Below the pieces are notes generated by a model. It was not told the DNA's origin, did not search any database, and was given only the letters and a program-made list of their open reading frames with translations. A program made the translations under genes and the position numbers. Shown piece after piece: positions 1 to 9,072 of a stretch of 64,000 nucleotides of DNA. Each line of letters opens with the position of its first letter. The stretch's first letter is position 1. Source of the stretch: Monomorium pharaonis (taxonomy: Eukaryota > Arthropoda > Insecta > Hymenoptera > Formicidae); contig NC_050474.1 in assembly GCF_013373865.1 (NCBI RefSeq), positions 18,110,042 through 18,174,041 on the forward strand, written 5' to 3'.

Positions 1-130
1 TTATAATAATAGTCGCTTTTTTACTAAATTAAAATTTTAACGATGGATTAATGTTAATTTATTTGTATAAGAGAGATTTGTGTTATTATATTATTAACAA
101 GGAATTTACAAAAAATTATTCTAATTTCAG

Positions 131-1674
131 AACTTTATAAACAAGTGTGGCTTAGACTTAACACTGTACTACCGCGTTGTCTATGGGTACTTTCTATAAA
201 CGCGCTGCTAATAGAAAATTCAATAGTAAAAAACGTATTTTTGACACAAGATAATATTGTATTAGATCCGCTGCAAGTATTAAGATGTGACACAAGAGTT
301 TTTAGGTGCGCGCCGATTTTATCCGTAGTTCTGAGGTAAGCCTAAAGAATTCTGTCAAATGTAAAGTAAATATAAATTTTTTAAATCATTTTTATAAAAT
401 AAATTATTTTTAAAATTTATTTTTTTACAGGATTTTACAAGCTACGTTAGCTGCCTCACGATCTCAATTATCCAGGCACATGCAGGATAAGCCTCTGACC
501 GAAAAAATTGGGCAACTAACGAGTGAAACAGAAAGAGAGGATTTGAGAATAGCTTTAGTGATGGGTCAAGAAAGTGCAGCGGTGCAGATTTTATTAGAAG
601 CATGCTTGGAAACCGAGGAAGACAAGAAAACTCCTGGACAAATGTGGTCTCTTCGGGAAATTCGAAGTGTCGTATGCTCTTATCTGCATCAAGTATTCAT
701 AGCCGACCCATCATTAGCTAAATTAGTTCATTTTCAGGTATGTCAATAATTACACAAGAAAAGATGATACGACCTTTGTTTACATTTTGTATGATAACTT
801 TGTTAATACTTAATATTTTAAATTGAAAATCTAACGATTACGTTCGTTAATATGTTTAATTGATTCTAGAGAAAGTTATGAAAATGTTAAAACATCTAAA
901 AATTTCGAAAGTAAAAATGCCTTATAACAAATGTTAGCTATTGTGCATAGGTATATTAACACATAATGGTGGACCACTAGACAAAAGATTTATAAGTAAT
1001 AACTAGAATTTAATCATCTAATAATGAAGATATTATGAGTAGCGATAAATCTACAAAAGCTATAATATCATTTTTTCTAATAAACTACATAATAAATAAT
1101 GTCTTAATAAGATAAATTATGCATATTTTATGATTTATCTGTTTATTATTTAATTGCGTTAATATAATTACTTATAAATAATTTCAATTTATATAATTCT
1201 CATGATAATTATGTTTTCCAGGGTTACCCACGAGAATTACTCCCAATCACAGTTTCCGGAATTCCATCTATGCACATTTGTCTTGACTGGATTCCGGAAT
1301 TATTGTCTCAGCCCGAATCGGAGAAGCAAGTATTTGCCGTTGATTTGGCTTCGCATCTGGCGATTCAGTACGCCCTGCCGAAAGCCCTGAGTGTTTCTCG
1401 ATTGGCGATTAATACTCTGATAACGCTGCTGGGTGTATTACCTGCCGAGGACCGAGTCACTCTTTTTATGCCAGTGTTGTCATCGTTGACGCGTATATGT
1501 TTGGCTTTCCCTCCTCTAGTAGAGGATATCACAGGATTATTACTACAACTTGGCAGAGTTAGCGCGGCTCAAGCGGCATTGGGTGATAAAGCAGCGGATT
1601 TTTTGTGTCAAGAAGTGAACGCGACGTTTTGCACCTTGTTGCAGAAAGCTATATTACAATCGCGAGTTTACTAA
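131..1674 (+). CDS. INTS2: Integrator complex subunit 2, C-terminal part (5' truncated by window)
   Basis: INTS2 is a scaffold subunit of the Integrator complex, which binds RNA polymerase II and processes snRNA 3' ends in the nucleus. Three exons are visible: 131-335, 431-737 and 1222-1674. Each acceptor ends in CAG (at 130, 430 and 1221) and the donors are AG|GTAAG and CAG|GTATG. The split codon AG|G gives Arg and the frame stays open to TAA at 1672-1674, giving about 320 C-terminal residues. Recognisable stretches include LPRCLWVLSINAL, SLREIRSVVCSYLHQ, HICLDWIPELL and LASHLAIQYALPKAL, which I recognise as the INTS2 C-terminal helical repeat region. There is no catalytic site. The amino-terminal half lies left of the window. 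An AATAAA at 2137-2142 is a plausible poly(A) signal. Identity rests on recalled family sequence, so it is strong but not alignment-tested. Confidence 0.9.
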
Positions 1675-2160
1675 AATGTAACTCAGCTGTACTAAAGCAA
1701 TGTTAACTGTTTTGAGAGTTACGATGTATTATTTGTACATAAATTTGTATTACATACGACCATTGTAGAGCAATTTCCAATTTTGTAAGCTATTTTTTCA
1801 ACTGCATTAGAGATCTCTTTAATACATTTTTACAGCATTAATAAGAATATATTGCTCGATCATTTGTAGTAGTGGACATATGATTAAGTCAAAGTTAAAT
1901 TATCAATTGGGATACCTCTTTTTGTATTTATAATCTTCTTTTCTGTACCTATGTTTTTTCTTCTATAAGAATACTGTTTGTGAATATATTTATTTTGAAT
2001 TTAAACGTAAGTACAAAAGAATTGTATATTGTATATTGATCTAACGTCCCTTTTTCTACAAAGATAAGATTTTTTTATAATAAGAAAAAAATTGATATTT
2101 TTTGTTTTCCATAGATCTATTGTGAGAGGTATGTGTAATAAAGAAAGGCATTTCATTTAT
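1675..2160 (+). other. INTS2 3' UTR with convergent poly(A) signals
   Basis: AT-rich sequence follows the INTS2 stop codon. AATAAA at 2137-2142 on the plus strand and AATAAA on the minus strand at 2156-2161 lie 13 bases apart. The minus-strand signal could serve the convergent AP-2 sigma gene, which also has an AATAAA overlapping its own stop codon at 2498-2503. No ORF of note is present. Confidence 0.55.
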
Positions 2161-2498
2161 TCTTCAGCACATATTTACAGAATTTATTACATATTTAAAA
2201 CGATATGCTTTCTACTCTTTTTTGCGTCTACAATATAGTTGTAGTTTGTCATACCTATTGCTTCTTTTTTTATAAGTCCGTAACGCAAAAAAACGTGTAG
2301 AGATTATCATACTCGTTTTCTTCTCGTGAAGCAAATGATTATCGAGGATCGTTTAAACAATTATCGTTACATAGAGTATTTATGTACGTGTCTTACGCGA
2401 TATAATCAACGTAATACAGATGTACAATTCATCATCACACGCGTTACATATTCAGATCATGCATTTGTTCGTACATAAAGCCGAGATCAACGAGCTTT

Positions 2499-4295
2499 TT
2501 ATTCTAAGGAATTTAACATCAAGAGCTGTTTTAGCACTTTTGTCTGGCTCGTCTCTCTGATCTCACCAGCTAAGAACATCTCATCCACGACGGTGTATAC
2601 CTAAAATTATCACAAATATATCAAACAAATATAACGAAAGTAATAACGTTTTCGTAAGATTAATTAAAATAGAGGAACTACTGACTCTTGCAAATTTCAC
2701 TGAACTTATCTAATGAATAATGATAAAGCTGTGACTGGAAATTTTCAGTGTATGAGGCTAAAGAAAAATACACTCCTTAGCAACAAAATGTAAAATGTAA
2801 TAAGAAATTTATTTAATATATTAATATTAATTTAATAGAAATACATAATCATATGTGCTTGTATATTACAACAAATCAATTAAAATCACAGTATTTTACA
2901 TTTATACAAATATTCTGGTAAACATTTTCAGAAAGTTACATACTTTTTATATTTAAAATTATATACTTTTTATGCCCTGACAATTTCAAAATCTTCAATT
3001 ATTTTATTTCAAAATGTTCATATATTTTATGTTTATTTGAAAGAATTCTCATATTTGATAATTTTCTTGATTTAGTAATGATCTCAAATATTTTATCAAT
3101 TTCAATTTATTAAAATGTCTTCAAACATCCGTTATAATCTAACAACTGTTATTGGAATAGCTAAAAATATTTTTGACATCTTTAGGTTTGAATTTGGTTG
3201 AAGAGTAATTATGAATTAGTTTTGAAACATCTAAAATGATAATTTTATATAAGAAATATTGATATTGCATACTGTCTTTGAAATTCAAAATTTTATAAAA
3301 TTCAATTGTATTATTTACATTTTCAAATTTCAATTACACATTCAAATTTATATTGCCATTTTTACAAACTTTCAAATTTTTTACATGCGGCAAATATCTT
3401 TTTCTGCATCCTTGTCTCAACTTATTTAGTTTTAATTTTAATACAAGTTAACAATTTTTATTTCGTAGAAGTTTATTGATGAAAATACTATTAGAGAAAA
3501 AGAAAAAAAGAGAAATAAATACCTTGTAAAAATTAAACACTAAATCCAACTCGCATACATTGTGGAAGTATTCGTTCAGCACCTCCACAAAATTATGTAT
3601 CGCCTCCAAGTAACAGAGATTGTTGTCATTAACGTCGACACAGATACAGAAGTATAAGCCTGCGTATCTCCTGTATACTATCTTGAAATTGCGAAACTAA
3701 AATACAAATATATTTAACATTTAATAAAATGGCGTAGAAAGAGCGAGAAAGGTAGGCGGGTTGTGATTCAAACCAACCTCGACGAAATTTGTGTGCTTCG
3801 CATCTCTGACAGTGACAACCGCATGAACTTCTTCTATCAGCTTTTGCTTTTCATCATCGTCAAAGTTCATGTACCACTTTGCCAGCCTAGTCTTGCCAGC
3901 CCTGTTTTGTATGAGGATAAATCGTATCTGTAAAGAGCCATACATTCAAAATTTAATACACCAATCCTTATCGTTTGTTATAATAATGTTGTCGATTCAC
4001 TTGTTCATATTATAATTGTTAATTGTTGTTTCGTAAAATAATTGTCAAAGATGTATCTTGTTTAACAGGTAACTTTTATGCAAATAAGAGTAACGTGTTA
4101 ATCAAATAATTTTTTTAATGATTGAATATTATGTGTCACATTTAAGTTAAAAAAGTGATTCAACCACCTGACAGAAGTAACGAAATGTCAATTGAGCGAA
4201 ATGACACTTCGGGCACATTTTTCTTTACGTATATTTATCGACTCCAATTGGAGATATTAATCTAGTTGGAAATTAAATATTTTTACACATACCAT
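2499..4295 (-). CDS. AP2S1: AP-2 complex subunit sigma (clathrin adaptor small chain), complete
   Basis: This is the small chain of the AP-2 adaptor, which links cargo and PIP2 to clathrin at the plasma membrane. Four coding exons read on the minus strand: 4293-4295 (ATG only), 3778-3927, 3523-3696 and 2499-2600. Junctions are ATG|GTATGT, CAG|ATACG, GAG|GTTGG, TAG|TTTCG, AAG|GTATT and TAG|GTATA. The product is 1+50+58+33 = 142 aa, exactly the usual length of AP-2 sigma. It starts [20 protein letters not shown], followed by [15 protein letters not shown] and the C-terminus [11 protein letters not shown], a longin-fold sigma-adaptin. The initiator Met stands alone in its exon and every junction is phase 0. 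The gene is convergent with INTS2 and divergent from the serine hydrolase. The alternative AP-1 sigma is unlikely because AP-1 sigma has a longer C-terminal tail and a different first block. Confidence 0.96.
2604..3522 (-). other. AP-2 sigma intron 3
   Basis: This 920-base intron is very AT-rich. I see no repeat, RNA or protein signal in it. The 64-aa minus-strand ORF at 3139-3333 is low-complexity and looks like chance. Confidence 0.6.
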
Positions 4296-5570
4296 TTTGA
4301 AAACGGATTTTATACTCGGCAAAACGTCCTACGAAATTTTGATAAACATAAGATCTTATCAATTCCCCGCCCACCGATCACGAATGTAACGGCGGCCACT
4401 TTGGAATTGACAAGTGTACTGACTGCAAAAGCGCCATCACATAATTCGTCTTGCAAACTAACAAACTACCGCAAATGTCGATAATACTTTGATGATAAAT
4501 TGATAAATCTAGATTTATCATGTATTGATAATATTATATAATACCCTGACAAATAAAATATAACAAAATTAAAAAACAAAATATAATTTTCACTACTTCT
4601 AAAAATTCTATATAATCCATAAATTATTATTGTTCACAAACAATATGTTTTGCATTATACACTACATATAATGTAGAATAATATTTATATATATATGTAT
4701 ATAAGAGAATACTTAAATTTCGCACATATTTAAATGTAATAATTAATAAAACGATTTATAAATTTTTTAAATTTTTGATAATGTTTTGTTGTAATTGTGA
4801 CCTTATTTTGTTTAAAAATAAATCTTTGTTTTTTTGTATCTTATTTTTTAATATGTATATTATAATTTATTTGAATATGTTCGTTTTTTCTATTTTATAT
4901 TTATGTATTTCTGACCAATTTCAATGAATATTTATTATTTCTAATATGATTATTCATTGCCATATTATAATATTTGTGTCATTATCGTTACCTAGCATCA
5001 TGAATTATTGATTTGCCTGGGCTGCTATTCCGTACACGATTACCGATAGTTATCGGTTTGATAAGTATCGTTGCGCGTGTATTTTGATATGTATAAAAAT
5101 ATATGTGCGAAATGACAATTATCGAACCGACAGTTATCGAACTATCGATAATAGTGTACGAAATAGCGGCTCTGGAAATGAGAAACATCACAGCAAAATA
5201 CAAGTAGAATAATTTTAATAATTATAAAATATGAATAGAATAATTTCATAATAAATTTTAACAATTTACATTGCTAAATTAACTTATACATGCATTAGAC
5301 TAACAAATAAAGTTTCCTTTTTAATGTCAAAGATTTAAATCGTAGCATATTATATTTATGTTAAGACTTTTTCTCCTGAGCTAAAAAAAGGTCCCACAAT
5401 CACAATGACCGTGGAAGAAGTAATAAATAACCAGCGTAAACAAGTCGTAAAAGAAACAATAACTTTAAATAATATGTGAAAGAACTTTAAACAATATATG
5501 TATACATTTATGAGATTCTTTGAATTAATTTTCTTTTCCTGCGATCTTTTATTTCGGTTCTAGTGCTAGC
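4296..5570. other. Divergent intergenic region between AP-2 sigma and serine hydrolase
   Basis: This spans the probable promoters of both flanking genes. It contains several ATCGATA/TTATCGA-type motifs, mostly inside the foldback element at 5016-5175. The short ORF at 4266-4484 overlaps the AP-2 sigma first exon in antisense and is not credible. Confidence 0.5.
5016..5175. mobile_element. Short foldback MITE with DRE-like TATCGATA motif
   Basis: The left end CCTGGGCTGCTATTCCGTAC matches, with a few mismatches, the reverse complement of the right end (CCAGAGCCGCTATTTCGTAC). The similarity continues inward through ATCGATAGTT-type blocks, so almost the whole 160 bases folds back on itself. A perfect TATCGATA lies at 5143-5150. 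No transposase is encoded. No target duplication is clear. Confidence 0.65.
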
Positions 5571-5574
5571 GCCT

Positions 5575-5698
5575 CAGTAGTAGCGTTTGATCTGCAGAGA
5601 GAAGAAGAGTTCTTCATCAATTTTTGTCAGTCTGCATTAGATTGCTGTTATTGCGACGTAAATTTCATAAAATAATCCAAATTACGTCCACACAAGAG
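5575..5698 (+). other. Probable non-coding first exon of the serine hydrolase gene
   Basis: An arthropod-type initiator TCAGTAG lies at about 5573-5579. A strong donor AG|GTAAGC is at 5698/5699, and a matching acceptor TTGTTTTAG ends at 5929, 52 bases before the hydrolase ATG. The start of the exon is inferred from the initiator only. Confidence 0.45.
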
Positions 5699-5980
5699 GT
5701 AAGCTCTATATTATGTATATTATCTTTACTGTAATTCTTCTATGTATCTCTTGTTTAATTAAATTAAATTTATGAATTAAAAAATGAAATTATGCTGAAT
5801 GTAACAAAATAAAGCTGAAAATAAGTTTATAATAAATAGATTTGTAGTATTAATTGTACGATTAATACTGATATCTTAAAAACTCGTTTGAAAGTATGCT
5901 GTGTAAACTTTTAAAAACTATTGTTTTAGTGAATAAACTTTCTGTACGTTGTTCTCGAGACGTATATTGTAAGAACAAAA

Positions 5981-6886
5981 ATGGCGGTAGAATTTGCGGA
6001 GATAAAATTGTCTGTACCCTGGGGTCACGTTGCCGCTAGAACTTATGGTTCTTCCACGGGACAGCCAATCTTAGTATTGCACGGAATTGAAGATAACGCT
6101 GGAGCGTTTACCAGATTGATGAAATATTTACCAAAAAAATCATTTTATTACGTATGCGTAGATTTACCTGGTCATGGCTGGTCATCATCCTTTCCATCTT
6201 GGATGATGATAGACTGGATGGATTATGCACACTCATTATATTTCATCTTAGACGCACTACAATGGAAAACATGTACTGTTCTAGGACACAGTTTAGGAGG
6301 GCAAACAGCTTTAATGTTCAGTATTTTCCAACCAGACAGATTTGAGAAGATAATTAGTATTGACGGATTACTAATGATGCCTCGGCTTGTGAAAGACCTA
6401 GTAACATATTTTCAGACTGCATCTGCACTCTCAGTAAAAGATTATCGTGAAAAATTTAATAAAAAACCATCACTTTTTACTAAAGAAGAGATATTACACT
6501 CTCTTACGTCTAAAAGGTACACACCTTTGAATTACGAAGCTGCTAATGCGATATTTGAACGTACAGTTACGGAAGAAAATGGAAAGTATATACATAATAG
6601 AGATGTACGATTAAAAAACCATCCTTTTTCTTGGATGTTAATGGATGAATCTATAAAATTAAGTGAAAGGCTTCCAATGATACCAATATACGTTTTTGTC
6701 GCATCTCATGGTGTTTGTGCTCCATTTAAAGAAGAATGTGAATTAATATTGGACATAATGAAAGCTAAAACCATGTTGGAGGTAATTTATGTAGACGGAA
6801 ATCATGACGTTCACAATAATGATCCTGAAAAAGTCGCGCCATTTATATGTAAAATATTGAATAGCAGCAACTCCAGCAAACTATAG
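5981..6886 (+). CDS. Alpha/beta-fold serine hydrolase (SERHL / kraken-like)
   Basis: A 301-aa intact single-exon CDS encodes an alpha/beta hydrolase. Oxyanion-side motif LVLHGIEDNAGAF is at about residues 31-43, the nucleophile elbow GHSLGGQ puts Ser104 at its centre, and DGNHDVH near residue 275 supplies the probable catalytic His. DLPGHGWSS at 61-69 is typical of the family. The length agrees with insect kraken and vertebrate SERHL proteins. The acid member of the triad is not obvious by eye. The physiological substrate is unknown; family members are cytosolic or peroxisomal esterase-like enzymes. The ATG lies in AAAATGG, a good insect start context, and there are no in-frame upstream ATGs nearby. 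AATAAA at 7105-7110 may be the poly(A) signal. Confidence 0.9.
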   Translation: MAVEFAEIKLSVPWGHVAARTYGSSTGQPILVLHGIEDNAGAFTRLMKYLPKKSFYYVCVDLPGHGWSSSFPSWMMIDWMDYAHSLYFILDALQWKTCTVLGHSLGGQTALMFSIFQPDRFEKIISIDGLLMMPRLVKDLVTYFQTASALSVKDYREKFNKKPSLFTKEEILHSLTSKRYTPLNYEAANAIFERTVTEENGKYIHNRDVRLKNHPFSWMLMDESIKLSERLPMIPIYVFVASHGVCAPFKEECELILDIMKAKTMLEVIYVDGNHDVHNNDPEKVAPFICKILNSSNSSKL

Positions 6887-6891
6887 ATAAA

Positions 6892-7036
6892 TGTGTGTGT
6901 GTGTGTGTGTATAAACACACATTGTAATATTTATCTTTGATATAAAAGATATGCATATATACTCACGAAATTCGAATTTCAGACAGTAGTATCTGACACG
7001 CACAAACAATCCCAAAAAATATTTTTTGTAGAAGTT

Positions 7037-7069
<33 letters not shown>

Positions 7070-7072
7070 CTT
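6892..7072. repeat. (GT)n and (TA)n microsatellites in hydrolase 3' flank
   Basis: A pure GT run occupies about 6892-6911, and TA-rich tracts run from about 7037 to 7070. They probably lie within the 3' UTR of the hydrolase gene if the signal at 7105 is used. Confidence 0.8.
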
Positions 7073-7177
7073 TATTTCGTTAAAAATAATGTTAAAATAA
7101 TAGAAATAAATTATAATTAATAAATTTAATTTTATTCCATATACTATGCAATTAATGATATCTTAAACTTAATTTAC
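7018..7177. repeat. Direct repeat, copy 1 (second copy at 8917-9072)
   Basis: The blocks TAGAAGTTTATATATA, CTTTATTTCGTTAAAAA, AATGTTAAAATAATAGAAAT and TTTATTCCATATACTA occur in the same order and orientation at 8917-9072. The two copies differ mainly in TA-tract length and scattered substitutions. Confidence 0.75.
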
Positions 7178-7441
7178 TTACTTTTTAATATATATTATAT
7201 TATATATATATTACTTAATTTTTAATATAATTAAGTAACAAAAAAGTTATTTTCTAAATAGCGGTAACGGTAATGTGTTATTTTTTTACAAAAAATAATT
7301 GTAATACGTTACTTTTATATCTAGTAACATTTCCAACTCTGATTATTAATGATATAATAAACAATTACACAAACTATATTTAATTAATGATTCTCATGGC
7401 ATTTTAAATGTTATATTATTAACTGTAAATTGTAACAGCTA

Positions 7442-7643
7442 CACTGAAAAAAAAAGTAATATATTCAATAAGATATGTTATTGCGGGCTGCCAATTAAAA
7501 ATATACTCAATACAATAATATATGCTATTGCAGTATCAACATTGTACTTGCATTAATAGCAAATATTATTGTATTGAGTATTTTATGTAGTTGGCAGCCC
7601 GCAATCACATATGTTATTGGCTGTATTACATTTTTTTTCTGTG
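7442..7643. mobile_element. Tc1/mariner-type MITE with TA target duplication
   Basis: A 202-base foldback element. The left end CACTGAAAAAAAAAGTAATA pairs with the right end (reverse complement CACAGAAAAAAAATGTAATA). It is flanked by TA at 7440-7441 and 7644-7645. Internal blocks ATTGCGGGCTGCCAA and ACTCAATACAATAATAT are also inverted, so the arms cover nearly the whole element. No coding capacity. Confidence 0.85.
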
Positions 7644-7659
7644 TAATATATTAGACGGT

Positions 7660-8510
7660 ATGGTAACTTTAAGGAAGTCCATTTCGATTTGTCGGTCATG
7701 ATTGCACACGCTCAACTTCCCGCTCATTATTGAGCGGAACGACGACCGTTGATTCCTCAAGGAAGGAACGGCCGGGTTGCGCGACGAACGTCAAATATTA
7801 ATTTTGCTAGGCGCGCAGCACGCAGTATTTGCATTTAATTACCGCAGTTTGCGCAAACTGTGCCGTTTCGCTCCTTTGCCGTACGCCTCCTCTTTACCCT
7901 TTTGCAAAGGCTCCTTCACCCCTTCCTCCGCCGCCGCGTTCCTTCGTTCACTACCCTTTCCTTCTCATTTTGAAACCGAGCAGAGACCGAAGCTTCGTTA
8001 CCCATCTGCAATCACTCGAGGGGAATTAATGCCGCTAGTTACGCAACAATAAATCAGAGAGAACCGCGATTGAGACTTGAGAATCTTATTTCAGATTTGC
8101 GACAGCGTGAGATTTCGGTGAAAGTATAGCTTGGAATCGCTCTCGTCAAAGGTAGTTTTAATTTGTCGAATAATAAAAATATCTTCTCTACATAATATTG
8201 AACGATTATACTTATGGTTCTTTACAATATTATTATAATAGTGCTAGCATTGTAAAGAATAATTAAACAGAAATAAAAGAATTTGTAAAATTATATTTGT
8301 AACATTTATATTTAAGAATCATGTCATAACATAAACAAATTATTTCTGCAAAATTGATTAAATTAAGAGATAACTAAAAGTGTCGACCAAAAGTTTGAGA
8401 TCATATACAACATTTAATGATATTTTAGTAAAATAGTGTTTAAAAGTTCATGCCTTATTCAGTATTTTCTTAAATTTAAAAGCAAATAGGCATTGCATCT
8501 AGCACATAAC
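7660..8510. other. Non-coding interval with GC-rich patch
   Basis: 7680-8080 is locally GC-richer, with short overlapping ORFs (7777-8052 and 7829-8029). Neither shows a recognisable domain, and splice context is lacking. The rest is AT-rich and unremarkable. Confidence 0.45.
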
Positions 8511-8511
8511 T

Positions 8512-8664
8512 CTTATACAAATGTAATATGGAACATTAAATTGGCCAGTAGTTAATATTTATTTTAATTATAATATTAAAAACACTGCTGTTAGTACTTT
8601 AATGCACAAAATAAGTAATAATTACTGGTCAATTTAATACTGTCTAGTATTACATTTTTATAAG
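8512..8664. mobile_element. Palindromic MITE, family A copy 1
   Basis: The whole 153 bases folds back. Left CTTATACAAATGTAATA pairs with the right end (reverse complement CTTATAAAAATGTAATACT), followed inward by ATTAAATTGGCCAGTA and its inverted counterpart. The centre carries GCTGTTAGTA. A second copy is at 18217-18369, which proves it is a dispersed family. Confidence 0.85.
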
Positions 8665-8916
8665 GGAAGTAATTATCACATAGAATAATTTAATTAAAAA
8701 AAAAAAAACTAGAGTAATTATAAAATTTCTTTTTCAAAACTGAAATGTGGAAGACAAGTGAGAGTCTCCCGTCATAAGAAAACAAATGTAGTTAGATAAC
8801 TTAAATTGCTTAGATTAATAAAAAAAAAGTGAAAAATTTATATAAAGATAATGATTTTAACAAAGAATGTTTCTAGTACTTCTAGTGTCTTTCTTCTAAA
8901 AAAGTGTTGTAAGAAA

Positions 8917-9072
8917 TACTTTTCGTAGAAGTTTATATATAGAAGGTTATATATATTATTCTTTATTTCGTTAAAAACAATGTTAAAATAATAGAAATAT
9001 TAAATTCTAATGCATAAATTTGATTTTATTCCATATACTAAGCAATTAATAATTTCAATCTTAATTTAAAGT
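8917..9072. repeat. Direct repeat, copy 2 (first copy at 7018-7177)
   Basis: This shares ordered blocks with 7018-7177, including CTTTATTTCGTTAAAAA and TTTATTCCATATACTA. The interval between copies holds two MITEs, so the arrangement may be a local duplication later interrupted by insertions. Confidence 0.75.

Noticed and set aside
3721..3945. 74-codon ORF starting MYGSLQIRF as a separate protein
   Set aside because: It is AP-2 sigma exon 2 read through from the preceding intron and into the next one; the true start is the ATG at 4293-4295.
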